DNA of 13,265 bases from HGM04593 sp045644465 (lineage in GTDB: Bacteria > Bacteroidota > Bacteroidia > Bacteroidales > Bacteroidaceae): contig JAZRGV010000053.1 in assembly GCA_045644465.1 (NCBI GenBank), positions 1 through 13,265 on the forward strand, written 5' to 3'. The position numbers and the translations under genes were made by a program. The notes under the pieces are model-generated. The model was not told the origin of the DNA and did no database searches. It saw only the letters and a list, made by a program, of their open reading frames with translations. Positions 1 through 5,979 of the stretch are shown here, piece after piece. How positions within the stretch are numbered: position 1 is the first letter of the stretch; each line of letters starts with the position of its first letter.

Positions 1-1
1 G

Positions 2-100
2 CAAGAACTGAAGAAGTATATCCATTACTACAATAATGATAGGATAAAGCTGAGACTAAAAGGAAAGAGTCCGGTGCAATACCGAACTCTTTACCAATAA
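2..100 (+). CDS. IS3-family transposase, C-terminal fragment
   Basis: Thirty-two codons followed by TAA encode the last part of an IS3-family (DDE, rve integrase core) transposase. The diagnostic stretch is KYIHYYNNDRIKLRLKGKSP followed by VQYR, the conserved end of these enzymes just after the catalytic glutamate helix (the family pattern is YI.YYN..R....L...SP..YR). The gene is cut by the window edge, so the catalytic residues, the frameshift between orfA and orfB and the start cannot be seen. It reads toward the element genes and converges with the leftward promoter at 378-408. Confidence 0.85.
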   Translation, partial: QELKKYIHYYNNDRIKLRLKGKSPVQYRTLYQ

Positions 101-113
101 ATTTATTTATTAA

Positions 114-140
114 TCCGTCCAACTTTTTGGGGTCAGATCA
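114..140. repeat. IS3-family right terminal inverted repeat
   Basis: This AT/G-rich segment beginning TCCGTCCAACTTTTTGGGG and ending in TCAGATCA closely resembles terminal repeats of many IS3-family elements, whose opposite end would read TGATCTGACCCC. It follows the transposase stop by 13 bases, the usual spacing. The partner repeat is outside the window. Confidence 0.6.
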
Positions 141-246
141 GAACTTTAACTTATTATCTCATTGTGGCTCTGGACTGCCATACCGTAAATAATAAGCAAA
201 GCCCACGCCTAATGATATAATATGCCCTGTTAAGGGTATATAGATA

Positions 247-360
247 TCACAGACGTGGACGTTTCTTGCTCATTATCCTTACGGTTAGAATTGTCCAGAT
301 TCCAATGAGGGATAATTTTGCTAAACGCCCTAAAACTAATATGTCTGTTCCTGTGAACAT
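247..360 (-). CDS. Possible 37-residue membrane peptide
   Basis: An ATG at 360 opens 37 codons ending in TGA at 247. The peptide begins MFTGTDILVLGRLAKL, has a hydrophobic middle (LIGIWTILTV) and a basic C-terminus (KKRPRL), so it could be a single-span membrane peptide. What makes it more than a chance reading is its position: a full Bacteroidetes promoter lies just upstream, predicting a transcript start only about a dozen bases before the ATG, and the ATG falls in the loop of a strong hairpin. Small hydrophobic peptides with basic tails occur among type I toxins, but no antisense RNA was identified and I recognise no family. It may be non-coding RNA instead. A GTG-initiated 61-codon reading in another frame (230-415) starts upstream of the predicted transcript start and is less likely. 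Confidence 0.3.
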   Translation of the reverse strand: MFTGTDILVLGRLAKLSLIGIWTILTVRIMSKKRPRL

Positions 361-374
361 TTGTCACAAGAACA
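346..374 (-). other. Hairpin at predicted transcript 5' end
   Basis: TGTTCCTGTGA (346-356) and TCACAAGAACA (364-374) pair over 11 positions with a single G-T/A-C irregularity (a U-G wobble in the leftward RNA) around a 7-base loop. The predicted start of the leftward transcript is at about 371-374, so the RNA would begin with this stem. The loop contains the ATG at 358-360. Confidence 0.5.
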
Positions 375-377
375 ACA

Positions 378-408
378 CAAAAGTAGTTAAAAGGATTTAG
401 CAATGCAA
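378..408 (-). promoter_or_regulatory. Leftward Bacteroidetes promoter
   Basis: Read on the minus strand, TTG at 408-406 and TACTTTTG at 385-378 are separated by exactly 20 bases and match the Bacteroidetes -33 (TTG) and -7 (TAnnTTTG) elements. Transcription should start near 372 and run left, toward the IS3 fragment. No sizeable gene follows, only the 37-codon reading frame at 247-360. Confidence 0.6.
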
Positions 409-472
409 GAAACACTTTGCAAATTATATTTTTAAGAGTTTGAGATTATGTCCTTGTTGATAATGATAGAGT

Positions 473-527
473 GGCGACAAAATTTGAACAGGGTCTATAA
501 AAAGATTTCTCCTCAAAAAATGTCGCC
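473..527. repeat. Imperfect inverted repeat next to recombinase gene
   Basis: GGCGACAAAATTTGA (473-487) recurs as the reverse complement at 513-527, GGCGACATTTTTTGA, matching at 12 of 15 positions, with a 25-base spacer. It ends 10 bases past the stop of the small tyrosine recombinase gene. It could act as a terminator hairpin for that gene, although no U-run directly follows, or as a recombinase binding site. Confidence 0.45.
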
Positions 528-537
528 GTCCCATAGT

Positions 538-1125
538 TCAGAAACTCAGACAATCATAAGTCTGTAAAATCTCCTCTTGTCTCAATCCAAGATAGCGTTT
601 GGTTATAGTTACAGAACTATGATTGAAAAGTTCCATCAGTTTAACTAATGCGAGTTCTGCATTGTCCGAAGATTCAAACACCTTTCTGCCAAATGTCTTG
701 CGTAACGAATGAGTAGAAAAATGGTTAATCTTCAAATTGTACCGATATTTAAGTTCTTTCAATATTAAGTTTATCCATTGAATAGAATAAACCTTGTTGC
801 GAGCAGATATAAAACAGAGTTCATCTGCATTATCAATATGTAATGCTTGATAGCAGTCTTTGATATGCTTCTGAAATTCCCTGTTAATCTTTACCTCTCT
901 GCGTTTACCTGTCTTTTTCTCAATTAGCACAAATTTCGCTTCCTTGTTCACTAGCATATTCCAATTAAGGCGTAACAGGTCACTAATTCGCAAGCCAAAG
1001 AATATGCCACACCCAACAAGCAGACTTATTCTATAATTCTTGTCTCTATATAGCTTTCTAACTAATGTTGTAGCACTGTCCCATTGGAGATAGTCGCTAG
1101 TTGTATAACTGTTCTTCAAGCTCAT
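538..1125 (-). CDS. Small tyrosine recombinase (FimB-sized)
   Basis: A 195-residue catalytic-domain-only tyrosine recombinase. The full catalytic set is visible: Arg46 in FFGLRISDL, a beta-hairpin lysine within EKKTGKRR (about 69-76), His139 and Arg142 in HSLRKTFG, His169 in LFNHSS and the nucleophile Tyr178 in KRYLG. It lacks the N-terminal arm-binding and SAM-like core-binding domains of phage-type integrases, so its length is like that of FimB/FimE invertases. Proteins of this type are common in Bacteroidetes mobile elements, where their sites are mostly unknown. The gene is preceded by a dense cluster of inverted and direct repeats (1154-1237) and followed by an inverted repeat (473-527), either of which could be its target or operator. 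The start ATG at 1125 leaves a complete domain; no Shine-Dalgarno is evident. Roles in DNA inversion, dimer resolution or element excision are all possible. Confidence 0.88.
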   Translation of the reverse strand: MSLKNSYTTSDYLQWDSATTLVRKLYRDKNYRISLLVGCGIFFGLRISDLLRLNWNMLVNKEAKFVLIEKKTGKRREVKINREFQKHIKDCYQALHIDNADELCFISARNKVYSIQWINLILKELKYRYNLKINHFSTHSLRKTFGRKVFESSDNAELALVKLMELFNHSSVTITKRYLGLRQEEILQTYDCLSF

Positions 1126-1153
1126 ATTTATTTCAGTTTTAGTCGTTTAACGA

Positions 1154-1237
1154 TATAAGTGTAAGTAAATTTAGATGCGATTTTATAAGTGGTTAATAAT
1201 CAATATTGTTTCACTTATAAAGAAAAGTGTAAGTAAA
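1154..1237. repeat. Repeat cluster upstream of small recombinase
   Basis: Three kinds of overlapping repeats lie between the recombinase start and the DUF3871 terminator. AAGTGTAAGTAAA occurs twice in direct orientation (1157-1169 and 1225-1237). Between them, TTTATAAGTG (1182-1191) and CACTTATAAA (1212-1221) form a perfect 10-base inverted repeat around a 20-base spacer. The ATAAGTG core is shared by the first direct repeat (1155-1161). Such a set of related sites in both orientations fits binding sites for the adjacent recombinase or an autoregulatory operator. Confidence 0.6.
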
Positions 1238-1268
1238 CCAAAGAGGACACCCAAGATGGATGTCCTCT
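1230..1268 (-). terminator. Rho-independent terminator after DUF3871 gene
   Basis: AGAGGACACCC (1242-1252) pairs with GGATGTCCTCT (1258-1268) over 11 bases with one wobble and a 5-base loop. On the minus strand the stem is followed by TTGGTTTACTT, a modest U-rich tail. It lies 7 bases past the stop codon of the DUF3871 gene and separates it from the recombinase gene. The weak tail lowers certainty. Confidence 0.65.
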
Positions 1269-1275
1269 CCAATTC

Positions 1276-2214
1276 TCAGCCCAAGAACCAAGAATATTCA
1301 GAATCTCCCTGTAATGCCTTACAGATTCCAACCGTTACTTCTGTAGCATTGACACCACGCTGAACATAGCTGTCAATGTAACTGCTCTTGTTCGCTTCTG
1401 TTAGCAAGTTGTGGAAATCGAACATTGAAATAGTGCTGTCCTTTGTTCCAAAGTTCGGGTTACTGTAGTAGTCGCGACACACGTTGTTAATCTGACTGTC
1501 AGTAATGAGAAGCTTTGGAACTCTACGCTGTAGGTAGCTTGGCAATGCTTGATAAAGTCTCATTCTGCCTACAATCTGTGCAAATTGTGTTTCTGTCAAT
1601 CTTGTCTGTGTAAGAGTATGCAATAACTGTATATCCTTATCAAGATTGAAGCTTGAAAACAAGTCAACAACAGCCTTGTAAAGGTCGTGTAGCGACATCA
1701 CCTCAATAGCTAAACGCACACCGTCTCCTGTGAGAACTTGGTTACTGCACACGTTCACTCTCCACCCAATAAAGACTGTAAATTTCTCCATTCCGCGATT
1801 AGCACGGTACAGGTTCAAGTCTGAATAGTTACGCACACCTCCAATGCAGAGTTCTAAACGCTGTCCGTCTATGCACTCGTGCAGACTTGGAATAGTGAAC
1901 GCAAATGCCAACCGTTGATAGAACTGTGTCTTTTCACATTCAAGAAGCTCGCTCGAACGCTTACCCAAAGCAGATGGTATGCGACCACGAACAATGTGTG
2001 AAACACGAATATCGGGGTTGTTGACAGTCTCTCCTGCAAACACGTTACAAGCCGCGTTGTGTACGGTGTTGATGAAGTCTTGATGCGAGATTGTAAGCTC
2101 TTGATTTGCCCAAGTAGGTACAACACACTGTTCTGTAAGTTCTTCGATGGAAATAGCGTTAGTGTTAGCTTCAAGAAAATTCACGCTTGTTGAGTTCAAA
2201 ATAAGTTCGTTCAT
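1276..2214 (-). CDS. DUF3871 family protein
   Basis: This 312-residue protein has the appearance of the DUF3871 family, known to me from Bacteroidetes chromosomes and mobile elements and without an established function. Recognisable family blocks are LTISHQDFI (about 41-49), IRVSHIVRGRIPSA (about 69-82), LCIGGVRNY (about 124-132) and FTVFIGWRVNVCSNQVL (about 145-161). No signal peptide, membrane segment or known enzymatic motif is visible, so it should be cytoplasmic. The length looks full for the family. It starts at ATG 2214, with only AT-rich sequence and no Shine-Dalgarno upstream. It has its own terminator (1242-1268) and no close partner gene: a gap of about 430 bases separates it from the winged-helix gene. 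In similar elements it is found near helix-turn-helix and replication-type genes, which suggests, but does not prove, a role in element maintenance. Confidence 0.82.
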   Translation of the reverse strand: MNELILNSTSVNFLEANTNAISIEELTEQCVVPTWANQELTISHQDFINTVHNAACNVFAGETVNNPDIRVSHIVRGRIPSALGKRSSELLECEKTQFYQRLAFAFTIPSLHECIDGQRLELCIGGVRNYSDLNLYRANRGMEKFTVFIGWRVNVCSNQVLTGDGVRLAIEVMSLHDLYKAVVDLFSSFNLDKDIQLLHTLTQTRLTETQFAQIVGRMRLYQALPSYLQRRVPKLLITDSQINNVCRDYYSNPNFGTKDSTISMFDFHNLLTEANKSSYIDSYVQRGVNATEVTVGICKALQGDSEYSWFLG

Positions 2215-2599
2215 AATGGTAAATGATTAAATGATTACTGTAAATTTTTTATCCCTATTCTTTTACTAGTTTTATATATTTTCTCAATTACCTATTACGC
2301 ATATAGTCGCTACTTTTTAAAAGAATGCTTCTTCGCTAGTTTTTTACGGGGCGGAGTGAACCGTATATCTAACCACAAACGGGGTACTCTTGTAATTTGA
2401 GAGGGGGGATTTGATATAAGTACCTATTGTCAATTTTAGCGAGACGGAGCAGATGGATTTTGGGAGAAATGTCTATCTCTTGACAGGCAATAGCTAATGA
2501 TGTATAATTTTTAGTAGGGGTTATATGTACCTTAAATTAGACTGATTCTGCGAGATATTTCAAATCGGACATTTACAGGCGATATTCTCCTGTACTCAT
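2215..2599. other. Non-coding gap with short repeats
   Basis: No convincing gene is seen on either strand. The stretch contains TCGCTACTTTTT (2307-2318) and TCGCTAGTTTTTT (2333-2345) as near-identical direct repeats 26 bases apart, and TTTTAGCGA (2434-2442) as an inverted relative. A G-rich run (GAGGGGGG, 2401-2408) and a GGGGCGGAG patch near 2347 stand out in otherwise AT-rich DNA. The promoter of the DUF3871 gene must lie here, but no TAnnTTTG box with correct spacing was found. A transfer origin or a small RNA would also fit. Confidence 0.4.
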
Positions 2600-2640
2600 T
2601 AAAAAGTAAGAGCCATAAGTAATTGCTTACCTACGGCTCT
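2598..2640 (-). terminator. Terminator after winged-helix gene
   Basis: AGAGCC (2609-2614) pairs with GGCTCT (2635-2640), and the interior can fold further through TAAG...CTTA. On the minus strand the stem is followed by TTACTTTTTAATG, a U-rich tail. It lies 4 bases past the stop of the winged-helix gene, which fits a rho-independent terminator with a two-tier stem. Confidence 0.7.
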
Positions 2641-2643
2641 ATA

Positions 2644-3243
2644 TCAGTCCACAATAATTGTCAATTCTTCTTTTGGTTTTGCGAATTTGTTTCCTTTAAA
2701 TTCGGTCTTAGTCTTTAAAAATATATCATTTCTGAGTAAATGGATTCCTTTATCATCTTTAGATATGTAAGCATTATCTATTGCTTCTTTCATATAATTG
2801 GAGATAGTGCCTACCGATATTCCAAACTCTTTAGCTAATTGGTTCTGATTGTACAATGTGCTGTTAGTTCCATTCAGACATTTGCATTTTAGCAATATTA
2901 GGAATCCTTTCAGTTGAGTGCTTATCGGTTCAGATTTAAGAATCTCGGAAATGAGAACATAGTTATCTGTGTTCAGTATATATCTGCATCTTTGGAATTT
3001 TCCGTACTTTCCTTTAATGTTGGATTTGATGATTCTCAGCAATCCGTAAGATTGGAACTTATAAAGCCATTCTCTTATCTGGTCTACGTCTTTAATTCCG
3101 TACTCATTAGTTAGAGTTTCTTGTTTAATGTCTGATTCGTATGTAACGAAATCAGATTTAAGAGCCAGGCAATAAAACAGGTACGCTTCTTTCGGCTTCA
3201 ATTTGCCAGCCATTTTTTCAGTTATTCTTATGTACTTGGTCAT
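2644..3243 (-). CDS. Winged-helix DNA-binding protein (Rep-like)
   Basis: A 199-residue protein with what look like two winged-helix domains, about residues 8-95 and 105-175. The second contains a clear helix-turn-helix, QLAKEFGISVGTISNYMKEA (about 133-152). The first includes a hydrophobic helix, KEAYLFYCLALKS, and a segment predicting a wing (YKFQSYGLLRIIKS). Tandem winged helices occur in replication initiators and in DnaD-like or transcription factors, so it may initiate element replication or regulate transcription; the sequence cannot choose. The start is the ATG at 3243 rather than a TTG six bases upstream. It overlaps the end of a small upstream gene by 26 bases, so the two are probably co-transcribed. 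Upstream of that lies a gap with direct repeats (3401-3760) that this protein could bind. A hairpin terminator follows at 2609-2640. Confidence 0.7.
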   Translation of the reverse strand: MTKYIRITEKMAGKLKPKEAYLFYCLALKSDFVTYESDIKQETLTNEYGIKDVDQIREWLYKFQSYGLLRIIKSNIKGKYGKFQRCRYILNTDNYVLISEILKSEPISTQLKGFLILLKCKCLNGTNSTLYNQNQLAKEFGISVGTISNYMKEAIDNAYISKDDKGIHLLRNDIFLKTKTEFKGNKFAKPKEELTIIVD

Positions 3244-3400
3244 TAGCAACCTTAGAATTATAGTCTGTAAAATAAATATCTCCTTTCTTTACCAATCTTC
3301 TGTAATAGTGATTGCCAAAATAGAGTTTGGCATCTTTCTGAGTAATGAATGTCTTTCCTGTTGGTAGGTGTAGAATCATAAGATAAAATATTTGAATCAT
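3218..3400 (-). CDS. Small hypothetical protein, 60 residues
   Basis: A short basic protein containing LPTGKTFITQKDAKLYFG followed by YYRRLVKKGDIYF. The pattern of a short beta-hairpin, then a helix with DAK..FG and a basic Y..L segment, looks like a small DNA-binding or element-accessory protein, but I do not recognise a family. The ATG at 3400 is the longest start; a second ATG at 3379 would give 53 residues and begins closer to the conserved-looking part. Its 3' end overlaps the start of the winged-helix gene by 26 bases, in the same direction, which supports it being real and co-transcribed. No Shine-Dalgarno or TAnnTTTG promoter is evident upstream. Confidence 0.5.
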   Translation of the reverse strand: MIQIFYLMILHLPTGKTFITQKDAKLYFGNHYYRRLVKKGDIYFTDYNSKVANDQVHKNN

Positions 3401-3760
3401 TAGTTATTTAGTATCTGAAATTACAGCAAGGTGTCTTTTTGGAAAATCCCAAAACAATAGGTATTAGTATATTAGTTATTAGTAAATAACCCTGCAAAAT
3501 TGAACACTCCGCACCCCCTAAATTGAACACCGCCATTTCGGATATTAGAGAATGATTTTTGAATTATTTTCTGTGGAGGTGTTTCCTTACCTATGTTATT
3601 ATATTCATATTCCGATTAAAAGCCAAGTTAAGAAATCATAATATTGGGTAGCGGAGATTTTGAAGCGATTTTGTCTAATAGTTATATATCGACCAACCTT
3701 TTTGCAAATTTCCGCATCGGGTATAGTAAGGACAAAAAAAGAAGAAAAGGTAGGTAATGA
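3401..3760. repeat. Gap with iteron-like direct repeats
   Basis: No gene is seen here. Two repeat sets lie upstream of the winged-helix pair. TATTAGT occurs three times almost in tandem (3462-3468, 3470-3476, 3477-3483), with a relaxed copy TATTTAGT at 3405-3412. AAATTGAACAC occurs twice exactly (3497-3507 and 3520-3530), spaced 23 bases, close to two helical turns. AT-rich DNA plus spaced direct repeats beside a winged-helix gene resembles an iteron origin or an autoregulatory operator. The remainder (about 3540-3760) shows a T-rich tract on the minus strand just after the helicase-like gene, but no convincing hairpin. Confidence 0.45.
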
Positions 3761-5500
3761 CTAAACAAGTTCACTTATCAAGTGATAGCCTTTGTTCTTG
3801 CCCACCCAACATTTGGCTGATTGGAAGTAATCCATAATCATCTTTGGTGTAATCTCTTTTTCGGGGCGTATGTTCAACAAATCAAAGATTCTTTTCAATC
3901 CATTAACTATAGTCTCATTGGAATATCTACAGCCAACATTGAAAGTGTTTTTGATAAGTTTGACTGCCTTGTTCCCCTTGCGCTCGGCAAGTATCATATT
4001 TTCATTTATCTTCTTCTGATTGTATTTAAGTTCCTCGATTCTCTCTTTACCTAAGACCTCGTAAGCATCCACAATGAATGGGTCAATCTTACGCATATAG
4101 TTTGTAAAGTCTAGTGCATATTCTGATTGTGGTTCTTCAATCTCGGAAAGGAGTTGTACCATTTTTCTGCGTTTGTCTTTTACCGAGCGTGCATTTCTGA
4201 CAATCTTTAGCTTTGCATCTTCTTCATCGTATTCGCATCGTGTGAAAGTTGGATTAAAGAAATGGCAACTGCTGTACCACTCTTGAATAAACAACAGTGT
4301 TTGGTATCTGCCTTGTACCAGAACTTCGTTAATCTCATTATCTATAGCAAACCAATTCTTTGTGAAGTCTTCGTATAGGAACTTGCGAAATGGTAAAGTT
4401 TCAAGAGCTGTTCCAAAAGCAAAACGGCCTTCCTTGCTATCTGCATTGTTGTATAATGTATTGATGATGGTGTATGCAAATTCGTATGCCGAGATTTCCC
4501 ATTCTACCTGTTCTCTGGCTTTAACTATGATTTCGGGATTTACCCTGTAGATATGTGTTGCCGAGTTTATGCCGTTGCGAAATCTGCCACATATCTGTAT
4601 GCAGTCTGTTTCGACATCGAGCATCGTGTATTCGGCATTGAACGGGTCGGTAAGCATTACCAAATCGGGTTTATATGGCAGTTCCAAATCAAAGGCTGTG
4701 TAGAAACGCCCTGTAAAGAAATTGTATCTTTTCATAGTGTCTGCACCCCATTCTGTATGTGCATTAACGAATCCATATTCTGCTTTCAGTTTATAGCGAC
4801 TTTTGGGGGCACAATAGACAGCAGAATCCTCTAATAGGTTAAAGTGATTCATTATAGAATATATTTCAACAACCGAGTTGATAAAAAAACAGATTGTACC
4901 GTTGTGGCTTTCCAGATATTCGCCAACGGCTTTAGCTATGTTATATGTATGGGTGACGGTTATTTCCTGTCTGTAATCGTAATCGGCTGTAATCTCTACC
5001 ACCTCAAAACCGCTTTCCTTAAATCTCGGGTCGCTGAACCCTATAGGGGTGGCAGACACCAAAGCTTTGCAATTAAAGCGAAAAAAGTCATTCATCGGGG
5101 TAACGATGTCTACTCTGTAATCGACATCCTTAACAAGTTGGTGGCACTCGTCCATCAGTAAAAAGAAGTTGGTATAGATATTGATTCCGCACCTTTCGCA
5201 AGCTGACTTTACTTTACATAAACTCTCTGGAGTAGTCATAATCTTGCGAGTGCGGTTGTTGTTTAGGTAATTGATAATCTTGCCTATATTGACACCCTCA
5301 TAGACTCCTAATAGGTTCGGGTATTTATTGCACTTGCTTACAATCACAGGAACATTAGGTACTACGATAATCGAACTTCTGTTTGTGTCAAGTTCTAGAG
5401 TTGTAGCACCACAGCCGGGTATTCTCTTTGATAGTATGCAGTTTGATGGTATCTTATCCATCACGTCTGACAGGTATTGTCCTTTATTTAATGTTATCAT
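3761..5500 (-). CDS. SF2 helicase-like protein with altered Walker A
   Basis: A 579-residue protein with superfamily 2 helicase signatures in the right order: a motif I-like PGCGATT (28-34), motif II DECH (117-120), motif III SATP (149-152) and motif VI QICGRFR (302-308). The C-terminal 250 residues carry no motif I recognise. Motif I is unusual: the lysine that normally contacts the ATP phosphates (GxGKT) is Ala32. I recall similar GCGATT or GIGAT motif I variants in helicase-like proteins of Bacteroidetes elements and crAss-like phages, so this may be a lineage feature rather than decay; the frame is intact. It is the last gene of a three-gene operon: its ATG overlaps the TGA of the 144-residue gene (ATGA), indicating translational coupling. 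It may serve element replication or act on nucleic acids in an element-specific way. Whether it hydrolyses ATP is uncertain. Confidence 0.72.
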   Translation of the reverse strand: MITLNKGQYLSDVMDKIPSNCILSKRIPGCGATTLELDTNRSSIIVVPNVPVIVSKCNKYPNLLGVYEGVNIGKIINYLNNNRTRKIMTTPESLCKVKSACERCGINIYTNFFLLMDECHQLVKDVDYRVDIVTPMNDFFRFNCKALVSATPIGFSDPRFKESGFEVVEITADYDYRQEITVTHTYNIAKAVGEYLESHNGTICFFINSVVEIYSIMNHFNLLEDSAVYCAPKSRYKLKAEYGFVNAHTEWGADTMKRYNFFTGRFYTAFDLELPYKPDLVMLTDPFNAEYTMLDVETDCIQICGRFRNGINSATHIYRVNPEIIVKAREQVEWEISAYEFAYTIINTLYNNADSKEGRFAFGTALETLPFRKFLYEDFTKNWFAIDNEINEVLVQGRYQTLLFIQEWYSSCHFFNPTFTRCEYDEEDAKLKIVRNARSVKDKRRKMVQLLSEIEEPQSEYALDFTNYMRKIDPFIVDAYEVLGKERIEELKYNQKKINENMILAERKGNKAVKLIKNTFNVGCRYSNETIVNGLKRIFDLLNIRPEKEITPKMIMDYFQSAKCWVGKNKGYHLISELV

Positions 5501-5931
5501 AGTCCATTCTTATTTAAGTAGTCCATAAATTCATCGCTTCGTCTGATGCTGAAAAACAGTTTCCCGAACTTGAACAGTCCTCGGAGCTTTACGAAAGCCT
5601 GTGTCTCTCTTAGAAAAGGTATGCAAGCAATGTTACATTTCTCATCTACCAACTGTCTGACCTTGCTTTCTTGGGAATCCTCAAAACCGAACTTTGGTAT
5701 ATCAGACGGAAACACACCGAAGTCCTCATAGTCGCCTGTTTGAAGATAGTTCAGCAACCATTGCCAACTGCTTTCGTTAAGTTGGTATCTAAGTCCTGTT
5801 ACTCCTTGACAGCTTATAAATGCTTCGTCGTCGATGCGGACGTTCAGTTGCTTGCCTTGCTTCATCAATAGCTTTACTTGACGGTGTGCGGCTTCGTTAT
5901 CATAGGCAGGTGGAAATGTTATTGCTTGCAT
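5497..5931 (-). CDS. Hypothetical protein, 144 residues, operon middle
   Basis: I do not recognise a family. The protein is soluble-looking and of mixed charge, with no signal peptide, membrane segment or catalytic motif. It starts MQAITFPPAYDNE, has a middle part rich in acidic and aromatic residues (SSWQWLLNYLQTGDYEDFG, about 54-72) and a basic C-terminal region (KLRGLFKFGKLFFSIRR, about 114-130). It lies 48 bases downstream of the 208-residue gene and its stop overlaps the start of the helicase-like gene as ATGA, so it is very likely co-expressed with that protein and may partner it. A strong hairpin (5948-5969) stands between it and the gene upstream, which may reduce its expression. The ATG at 5931 is the natural start. 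Confidence 0.7.
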   Translation of the reverse strand: MQAITFPPAYDNEAAHRQVKLLMKQGKQLNVRIDDEAFISCQGVTGLRYQLNESSWQWLLNYLQTGDYEDFGVFPSDIPKFGFEDSQESKVRQLVDEKCNIACIPFLRETQAFVKLRGLFKFGKLFFSIRRSDEFMDYLNKNGL

Positions 5932-5947
5932 ATATTAAGGTTTAAAG

Positions 5948-5969
5948 AGAGGGGGATTGCTCCCCCTCT
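5948..5969 (-). terminator. Intra-operon hairpin (attenuator-like)
   Basis: AGAGGGGGA (5948-5956) and TCCCCCTCT (5961-5969) form a perfect 9-base GC-rich stem with a 4-base loop, in the 48-base space between two operon genes. On the minus strand it is followed only by CTTTAAACC, so the U-tract is weak. It may be a partial terminator, tuning expression of the downstream genes, or an RNA-processing or stabilising hairpin. Confidence 0.55.
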
Positions 5970-5979
5970 TGGTTGGTGG

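Larger units (their letters stand above)
1..140 (+). mobile_element. IS3-family insertion sequence, 3' end only
   Basis: The window opens inside an IS3-family element. The C-terminal end of its transposase is readable up to position 100, followed by a short AT-rich spacer and a terminal repeat that ends GGGGTCAGATCA at about 140. Sequence ends in CA, as IS3-family right ends do. The left end and the target-site duplication are outside the window, so the exact boundary is inferred from the terminal repeat alone. Confidence 0.75.

Noticed and set aside
230..415. 61-codon leftward reading frame with GTG start
   Set aside because: Its start lies upstream of the predicted transcript start and within the promoter's -33 region; the 37-codon frame in the same stretch fits the promoter better, and neither shows recognisable homology.
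1154..1237. Phase-variable promoter inversion between the 10-base inverted repeats
   Set aside because: The spacer is only 20 bases and holds no promoter, too short for a typical invertible promoter; an operator or recombinase site is more likely.
3401..3760. CRISPR array
   Set aside because: The repeats are 7-11 bases, too short and too closely or irregularly spaced, with no cas genes.
4362..5161. Several rightward reading frames inside the helicase-like gene
   Set aside because: They lie wholly opposite a gene with clear helicase motifs and have no promoter, start context or family resemblance.
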